Source of the DNA: Chimaeribacter californicus
GTDB taxonomy: Bacteria > Pseudomonadota > Gammaproteobacteria > Enterobacterales > Enterobacteriaceae
Direction of reading: 5' to 3'
Assembly: GCF_002858675.1 (NCBI RefSeq)
Contig: NZ_PJZF01000001.1
Coordinates: forward strand, 248,001-312,000
DNA: 64,000 nt
Under the pieces are notes generated by a model. It had not been told where the DNA came from. It saw only the letters and a list, made by a program, of their open reading frames with translations, and did not search any database. Made by a program: the position numbers and the translations under genes. Positions 59,013 to 64,000 of the stretch are shown in pieces. The first letter of the stretch is position 1. Each line of letters starts with the position of its first letter.

Positions 59013-61912
59013 AACCAGCCTTCTGCCGGGCCTGGCGGCAAGGCGGCGTAGTGACCCTGCTGGCGTTATGCCAGCATGCGTACGCCGCGGCGGAAACGCC
59101 ATGCAGCAGCCCGGTGCAGGAGAGTACCCAGGCAGAGGCCAGGGCGCGCGCCGCCCTGCCGCAAGCCATTAATCTTTGCATCCGCGATGTGCATCAGGGG
59201 CGGGCCGCGGTGCTGTTGCCGGCTGCCGATCTGCCGGTGGATGATGCCGCCCTCGCGCCCGGCCTGAGCGGCCACCGCTGGGGCTTTCTGGACAGCACCG
59301 GGCAACTGGCGATCCGCCCGGTGTTTGACCAGGTCAGTGACTATCATCACGATCTGGCCGCCGCCAGCCAGAAGGGCAAGTGGGGGTATATTGACCTCAG
59401 CGGCAAGTGGGCGATTGCGCCGCAGTTCGACAGCGCCGCGGATTTCACCCAGCCCGGCGTGGCGGTGGTGAGCCGCGACGGCCGCCCGCTGCTGATTAAC
59501 CGCAGTGGGGCGCCGCTCGGCCAGCCCTTTGACGACCTGGTGGAGAGCGTTTCGTTACAGGACGGAACGCCGCTCCAGATCCGCCTCACGTACCGCACCG
59601 TGTTTATATCGCCGGACGGCCAGCGCCATTTCGCCCGTGACCAGATGGAGATTGTGCAGCCCTTTGGTGATGAGGGGCTGTTTATTGCCCGTAACAGTGA
59701 AAACCGTTACGGCATTGCCGATCCCAGCCTGACGTGGCGGATCGCGCCACAGTTCAGCGCCATTACCGTGCCGCCACAGGGGCACGGGCTGGCGCGGGCA
59801 GAGGGGGCAGGCGGCATCACCTTTATCCGCGCAGACGGCTCGCTGGTGGGGAAAACCTACCGTGCGGCTGAGCCGTTGACCCGCGACATCTGGCAGGCCA
59901 CGCAGGCTGACGGCCGGATTGATCTGCTCGACAGCAGCGGCAATGTGATGCGCACCCTGCCGGAGGGCGCGGTATCCGCCCTGAGCATCCATGACCGTGC
60001 GGTACTGGAACGCGGCAAGGGGCCGGTGAGCCTCTATCTGGACGGCCGGCAGGCCCCGGTTTCGCTGCCGCAGGGCAGTACTCTCGATGAACGGGACACC
60101 TTGCCCTATCTGGTGACGCTGGCGGGGCCGGGCGGGAAAATCAGCGGCGTGATCGCGCCGGACGGTACCCTGCTGGCCAACGCGGCCTGGCTTGGGCAGG
60201 CTGCTTCAGCGGAGTTGATTAATGGCCGCCTCTGGCTGCGCGATGCGCGCGGCAAGTTGCTGAACGTTATCGATCCGCAGGGCAAAGCGTTGCTGAACGC
60301 CCGCACGCTGGAGGCCCTTGACGGCCACCCGTTGCAGCCGCTTTATGGCAATGACCGCACCCAGCGGTCGGTACAGCCGGATTTACCGCTGGCCCGGCTG
60401 GATCCGGTGGCTGACGGTGAGGGGAACGCCGGGCTGTTGCGGGCTGACGGTTCCCTGCTGCAACAGGTGTCCTGGTTGTCTGTGAGTCTGGCGGACGGCG
60501 CAGATGCCGGGGCCGATGCAGGCGCGCCGTTGCAATTTATTGTCACCACCCAGGAGGGCATGGGGCTGGTGGACAGCCAGGGGCAGCAGCGGTTGCCGTT
60601 TGGTGAAGAGAATATCTCCTCGTTCGTGCAGGGTTACGCGTTCGTTTACCGCGACGGCACGCTGAGCGCGCTGGATCATCAGGGCAAACGCTACGCACTG
60701 CCGGATGAAGTGCAGATAGAGTCCATTGGCGGTGGCTGGTTCCGTTTCCGTGATGCTGCCGCAGAAGATGCCCCGTGGGGGATTTTCGACGCGCTGGCGC
60801 AGCGGGTAGTGGCGGCACCGGTTTACCGCCAGGTCGGCCTTTACGCCAACGGGCAGGCGGATGTGCAGCAACCGAATGGTCGCTGGGGGGTGATCAACAG
60901 CCAGAACAGCTGGGTGATCGCGCCGGACTATGCGGCCCTGGCGCGCATTAACCCGGCGCTGTGGTTTGCCACCTTGCCCGCACCGGCAGGCAGTGACGCT
61001 GCCACCACCCGCGCCGTGATCGGCGCTGACGGGCAGCCGCGTGTGCCGCCTACCAGCGGGCTGACGCAGGAGCACTTCAGTGACGGCCGCATTCTGGCGA
61101 GTGCGCCGGACGGGCAGTCATGGTTGTTGTCGGCGGAGGGCAACCCCGAGCTGAACGAACAGGACACCACTATCCGGGCGCTGGGCGACTGGGTGAAGCT
61201 CTCCCGTCTCCCGCAGGAGGGCTACCTTAACGCGCAGGGCAGCTGGCAGATTGCCGCCGACGGGCGCGGCGCGGGCAGTGCCTTTATCAACGGCCGCGCG
61301 CTGCGGGCGCAGGGCCAGCTGACCGAGGTGGTGGATGCACAAGGTACCCGTGTCGGTACCTTACCGGGCGGGCAGTGGTACTGGCCCGCCGCCAGTGAGA
61401 TGAGTTTCAGTATTCTCGACAATGGCGGGCAGGCCACGACCCGCTATGCTGACACTAACGGCCGCCTGGCGTTGACGGTCACCGGGCAGGGCAGCCGGAT
61501 GACCGGTGGCCGGGCCGTGCTGGCGGTAAAACCCGGTGATATGGGCTGGATCGATGCCAAAGGGCAGCCATTGGGCGCGCTGCATTATCAGGATCTCGGC
61601 CTGCCGGTGGACGGGCTGGCGTTTGCCAAAACCGCCGGCCATTACGGTTTTGTCGATGCGCAGGGCAATTTTGTGATCCCGCCGGTGTTTGATGCGGTTT
61701 CTCCGTTTGAGGGTGGGGCGGCCATCGTGTCAGATGACACGGCCTCCATGATGATTGACTCCAGCGGGAAGTTGCTGGCACGGGTAGGGCGTGAGTGCGG
61801 GGTGCAGGTGTTATATGGCCGCGGCAGTGAGCGCCAGTGGCCATTGACGCTGCCGGTGCGCTGCGGCGGTACGCCGCCGGATGCGGGCACGCCGGAACCT
61901 GTCACGCCATAG
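59009..61912 (+). CDS. Large secreted WG-repeat protein 2
   Basis: A 967-residue paralogue of the preceding gene with the same layout: signal peptide ending near HAYA, Cys-rich N terminus, WG repeats (HRWGFLDSTGQLAIRPVFD, KWGYIDLSGKWAIAPQFD, RWGVINSQNSWVIAPDY, HYGFVDAQGNFVIPPVFD) and a C-terminal Cys pair (GRECG, PVRCGGTP). ATG 59009 overlaps the stop of WG1 by ATGA, so the two are translationally coupled; the longer frame is not a separate gene. The repeats probably fold as long beta solenoids/propellers used for binding. Function unknown. Confidence 0.85.
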   Translation: MKPAFCRAWRQGGVVTLLALCQHAYAAAETPCSSPVQESTQAEARARAALPQAINLCIRDVHQGRAAVLLPAADLPVDDAALAPGLSGHRWGFLDSTGQLAIRPVFDQVSDYHHDLAAASQKGKWGYIDLSGKWAIAPQFDSAADFTQPGVAVVSRDGRPLLINRSGAPLGQPFDDLVESVSLQDGTPLQIRLTYRTVFISPDGQRHFARDQMEIVQPFGDEGLFIARNSENRYGIADPSLTWRIAPQFSAITVPPQGHGLARAEGAGGITFIRADGSLVGKTYRAAEPLTRDIWQATQADGRIDLLDSSGNVMRTLPEGAVSALSIHDRAVLERGKGPVSLYLDGRQAPVSLPQGSTLDERDTLPYLVTLAGPGGKISGVIAPDGTLLANAAWLGQAASAELINGRLWLRDARGKLLNVIDPQGKALLNARTLEALDGHPLQPLYGNDRTQRSVQPDLPLARLDPVADGEGNAGLLRADGSLLQQVSWLSVSLADGADAGADAGAPLQFIVTTQEGMGLVDSQGQQRLPFGEENISSFVQGYAFVYRDGTLSALDHQGKRYALPDEVQIESIGGGWFRFRDAAAEDAPWGIFDALAQRVVAAPVYRQVGLYANGQADVQQPNGRWGVINSQNSWVIAPDYAALARINPALWFATLPAPAGSDAATTRAVIGADGQPRVPPTSGLTQEHFSDGRILASAPDGQSWLLSAEGNPELNEQDTTIRALGDWVKLSRLPQEGYLNAQGSWQIAADGRGAGSAFINGRALRAQGQLTEVVDAQGTRVGTLPGGQWYWPAASEMSFSILDNGGQATTRYADTNGRLALTVTGQGSRMTGGRAVLAVKPGDMGWIDAKGQPLGALHYQDLGLPVDGLAFAKTAGHYGFVDAQGNFVIPPVFDAVSPFEGGAAIVSDDTASMMIDSSGKLLARVGRECGVQVLYGRGSERQWPLTLPVRCGGTPPDAGTPEPVTP

Positions 61913-61986
61913 AGATATGTTATGCCCGGTCAGGCACCGGGTTTCACCAAACAGAACAGGCCCGGCCGGGTGCCGGGCAGGTAAAA

Positions 61987-62388
61987 GTGAGCGAAATAAT
62001 GAAAACATTGCCGGAGAAGTATCAGGATCTTGAGCGTTGGGCCTTCGCGGATAACGAAGCGCAGGCGGACGCGCTGGCGCAGCGGGTGGTAGAGGGCACA
62101 AAAACCGCCACCTGTGCAGCGCTGGACGATGAGGGTGTGCCGCAGGTTGGCGATCAGTTTTTGATCGTGGACGGGCGTAATCAGCCGGTATGTGCCGTTG
62201 AGCTGACGGCGACCGATCTGGTGCCGTTTGATCAGGTGCCGGAATCCCACGCCAAAGCGGAAAACGAGGGGGACGGTACGCTGGCCAACTGGCGTCAGCA
62301 GCAGCAGGCATTTTTTGAGGAGTATGAGATGTTCTCCCCACAGATGACGCTGGTGCTGATGAATTTCCGCGTGATTGAGACGTTCTGA
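61987..62388 (+). CDS. ASCH-domain protein
   Basis: A 133-residue ASCH-domain protein (putative RNA-binding/hydrolase fold): WAFADNEAQADALAQRVVEG, TKTATCAALDDEG with the conserved Thr/Lys, and FLIVDGRNQPVCAVEL. GTG 61987 has GGGCAGG upstream; ATG 61999 is an alternative. It follows WG2 by 74 bp in the same direction. Distinct from YqfB, the other ASCH protein in the window. Function unknown. Confidence 0.78.
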   Translation: MSEIMKTLPEKYQDLERWAFADNEAQADALAQRVVEGTKTATCAALDDEGVPQVGDQFLIVDGRNQPVCAVELTATDLVPFDQVPESHAKAENEGDGTLANWRQQQQAFFEEYEMFSPQMTLVLMNFRVIETF

Positions 62389-62395
62389 GGCAGTG

Positions 62396-63019
62396 GTGTT
62401 ACCGGGCCGCATTCCCTATTTCAGCCAGTGGGAATCCCCAACGGAGGCCGCCGCCCTGATTGACGGGCGCCGGTCTCTGGCCGATGTTACGGACTGGGCG
62501 GCTTCCGGCGCGCAGTCGCAGGCGGAGTTTATTGAGTGGGCGAACCATCTCTGCGGGATGTGTTGTCTGAAGATGGCGCTGGCCGCCAGCGGCCACCCTC
62601 CGCCGCCGCTGTTGCCGCTGACGCGCGCGAGCCTGCCGTACGGCACCTATGTGCGTGAGGGCGAGGCAATCCGCGGGCTGATTTATGCGCCTTTTGTGGC
62701 GTACGTGCAGGAAGCCTGGGCGATGGCTGCGGCGGTCACCACCGGTATTACCGCCGAGGAGATAGCGCCGCTGCTCACCCGTTATACGTGGTTTATCGCT
62801 TCTGTTCACCCGTCTATCCGCCAGCCGGAGCGCGACCCGCCCCACACCGGCGGCCATCTGGTGCTGGTTTCTGCTGCTGACGATCGACACATCACCTTCC
62901 ATAACCCGTCTGGCGATCGCCCGGAAACCCAGTCCTACGTTACGCTGCCGCTCACCATCTTCGCCCGCTTCTTCGCCGGCCGCGGCATCGCGCTCTCCGC
63001 ACCTGCTTCAGAGAAGTAA
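62396..63019 (+). CDS. C39-like cysteine peptidase-fold protein
   Basis: A 207-residue protein. The N terminus GRIPYFSQWESP and the following HLCGMCCLKMAL contain the catalytic Cys, GGHLVLVSA the His and ITFHNPSGDR the Asn/Asp of a papain-like C39 fold. Unlike typical bacteriocin C39 domains it is not fused to an ABC transporter and has no signal peptide. GTG 62396 has GAGG five bases upstream and is seven bases after the ASCH stop, so it is in the same operon. Proteolytic activity is inference. Confidence 0.72.
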   Translation: MLPGRIPYFSQWESPTEAAALIDGRRSLADVTDWAASGAQSQAEFIEWANHLCGMCCLKMALAASGHPPPPLLPLTRASLPYGTYVREGEAIRGLIYAPFVAYVQEAWAMAAAVTTGITAEEIAPLLTRYTWFIASVHPSIRQPERDPPHTGGHLVLVSAADDRHITFHNPSGDRPETQSYVTLPLTIFARFFAGRGIALSAPASEK

Positions 63020-63056
63020 AACATCTTCAGTTCCGCTTTTGCACCCGGCGGAAACG

Positions 63057-63320
63057 TAAAATCATTGCCGAATGGAGCCGCAGGCCCGGCAAAGCACTCA
63101 GAACGCCCAAAACCCCCCGCCTATTCTTTCCTTACATACTTAAAAATTTGCAGAAGTGGTGGGGGCATAAAAATCATTGCCGAGTGGAGCCGCAGGGCCG
63201 GGCAACACTCAGAACGCCCAAACCCCCCCACCTATCCTTTCCTTACATACTTAAAAATTTGCAGAAATGGTGGGGGCGTAAAAATCATTGCCGAGTGGAG
63301 CCGCAGGGCCGGGCGAGCAC
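63057..63320. repeat. Tandem 111-112-bp repeat, 2.4 copies
   Basis: Copies begin with AAAATCATTGCCG at about 63057, 63168 and 63280; the unit start ATCATTG falls at 63061, 63173 and 63284. Copies 1 and 2 differ at only a few positions and share an AT-rich core (CCTTACATACTTAAAAATTT) ending in GGTGGGGGC; copy 3 keeps about 37 bases before diverging. Confidence 0.9.
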
Positions 63321-63499
63321 ACAAGGATGTGTGCGAGAGTCGCAGCCACGCCGGGAGCGTGTCTGCGGCGGCCCGATCAGCCCGGAGGCGAAAATGAGGG
63401 CCACCCGCGAGAGCGGGCAATGATTCAGCCAGGGCACCGAACGTGCGCGGGTGCAGGGCGAGCGCACCGGCGCGCCCTGCTCGGTTGAGGCTTCGGGGG

Positions 63500-63710
63500 C
63501 CGGGCAGCCAACCACACATGAACAACCGAAACAATCCCCCGATGAAGTTCATTACAACATACTTAGCATCCGCACAGCTTAGACCCAGCCAGCCACGCAA
63601 ATAACCAATTTCATTACAACATACAAAAGAGATTTCATTACAACATACTTAATATCCCACACGTGAAGCCCGGCAAACCGGGCAACCAACCGCACATCAA
63701 CAACCGAAAC
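63500..63710. repeat. 33-base direct repeat flanking the short repeats
   Basis: CCGGGCAGCCAACC... at 63500-63532 and CCGGGCAACCAACC... at 63678-63710 match at 30 of 33 positions, 178 bp apart, and enclose the three 15-mers. Confidence 0.85.
63548..63648. repeat. Three copies of TTCATTACAACATAC
   Basis: The identical 15-mer TTCATTACAACATAC occurs at 63548-63562, 63610-63624 and 63634-63648, all in the same orientation. Its 3' part (ACATAC followed by TTA) also resembles the core of the upstream tandem repeat. Confidence 0.92.
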
Positions 63711-63748
63711 CCTCCACGCGCCCCCAGGGCAGGCCGAACGCCCCCGCG

Positions 63749-63994
63749 CTAACGCTCTAACCGCATCACCCACACATCCCCCGCTTTATCATAATGTTGC
63801 TTATAGAGTATCGACTGCTGCCCATCGAGCGTCGCCGGAATACTGGTGTGATCGTCCCAGCCATCAAGCTGCATGCACAATTCCGGGTCAGATTTACAGG
63901 GAATGCGCAGCGTAAGGCTGCCGGACTCATCCGGCGCTGAACGCTCTGCGTCATCAATCTCATAACTGCCAATTTTTACCGTGGTTTTGCTCAT
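63749..63994 (-). CDS. yebV: YebV, small conserved protein
   Basis: An 81-residue protein matching E. coli YebV (78 residues): VKIGSYEIDDAE, LRIPCKSDPELCMQLDGWD and DKAGDVWVMRLER. Acidic, cytosolic, function unknown. In E. coli yebV sits between rsmF and yebW near pphA-sdsR; here it is next to a repeat cluster and rsmF would be just outside the right edge. The ATG is at 63994-63992. Confidence 0.93.
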   Translation of the reverse strand: MSKTTVKIGSYEIDDAERSAPDESGSLTLRIPCKSDPELCMQLDGWDDHTSIPATLDGQQSILYKQHYDKAGDVWVMRLER

Positions 63995-64000
63995 GATGCG

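Larger units (their letters stand above)
63020..63748. other. Repeat-rich region between the C39-like gene and yebV
   Basis: 729 bp with no gene I can support; open frames exist on both strands but follow the repeats. It holds a 111-112-bp tandem repeat, three copies of a 15-mer and a 33-base direct repeat, listed separately. GC-rich with short AT-rich inserts. Confidence 0.7.

Noticed and set aside
57213-59102. 629-codon minus-strand open frame opposite WG-repeat gene 1
   Set aside because: Only reflects the repeat structure and codon bias of the plus-strand gene; low-complexity protein.
63057-63320. CRISPR array
   Set aside because: Unit is 111-112 bp, only 2.4 copies, no spacers and no cas genes nearby.
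63065-63423. Overlapping open frames within the tandem repeat
   Set aside because: Their peptide repeats simply copy the DNA tandem repeat; no start signals and no family.
63232-63773. Minus-strand open frames running through the short repeats near yebV
   Set aside because: They contain repeated KYVVMK/N units that follow directly from the 15-mer repeats; treated as repeat-derived, not genes.

Overview
The window is chromosomal DNA from a GC-rich member of the order Enterobacterales. Almost every core gene has a clear Escherichia coli counterpart and much of the E. coli local order is kept, but the gene content and arrangement fit a Yersiniaceae/Pectobacteriaceae-type genus (Serratia-like) better than E. 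coli. That genus-level guess is inference. No rRNA, tRNA or CRISPR array was found.

Layout. (1) 1-11.2 kb is a conserved core block: potA (cut by the left edge), pepT, roxA, then phoQ-phoP-purB-hflD-mnmA and rluE-nudJ on the minus strand, and icd. phoP is preceded by a perfect PhoP box with a well-placed -10 and a second, weaker PhoP box upstream. (2) 11.2-20.1 kb is a run of short genes: a C-terminally shortened OpgB, a BsmA-like lipoprotein, a YqaE/Pmp3 peptide, YebW, YobH, the 47-codon PhoQ inhibitor mgrB with its own PhoP box, YebO, two phage-flavoured orphans, several unrecognised small proteins and a metallo-beta-lactamase-fold hydrolase. (3) 20.1-21.3 kb is a long stretch with no gene, leading into yobF-cspC. 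(4) 21.7-47.9 kb is again conserved core: a PgeF-like laccase-domain protein, rlmA, mntP with a yybP-ykoY manganese riboswitch, yobD, manXYZ, yoaE, pdeD, sdaA, nudL-pabB, yoaH, purT, dbpA, yebG, yqfB, ptrB, exoX, yobB, pip, holE, ftnA and yobA-yebZ-yebY, followed by the stationary-phase small RNA SdsR. (5) 48.1-63.7 kb lies between sdsR and yebV, which are near neighbours in E. coli, and is accessory: a YnfU-like zinc peptide, a DUF2971 protein, two membrane acyltransferases, a YddG exporter, a maltose acetyltransferase, a beta-hydroxyacid-dehydrogenase relative, two very large secreted WG-repeat proteins in one operon with an ASCH and a C39-like protein, then a repeat-rich stretch. (6) yebV closes the window.

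Functional themes. PhoP, PhoQ and MgrB, scattered in E. coli, sit within 15 kb here with PhoP boxes at both ends of the feedback loop. Manganese control is visible at mntP as a riboswitch plus two MntR-like palindromes. SOS (LexA box at yebG), purine (PurR box at purT) and probable RpoS control (sdsR and the WG operon) can be read from the sequence. The most novel-looking content is the pair of secreted WG-repeat proteins with their two downstream partners, the repeat cluster next to yebV, and two or three unannotated membrane or basic peptides with their own ribosome-binding sites and terminators.
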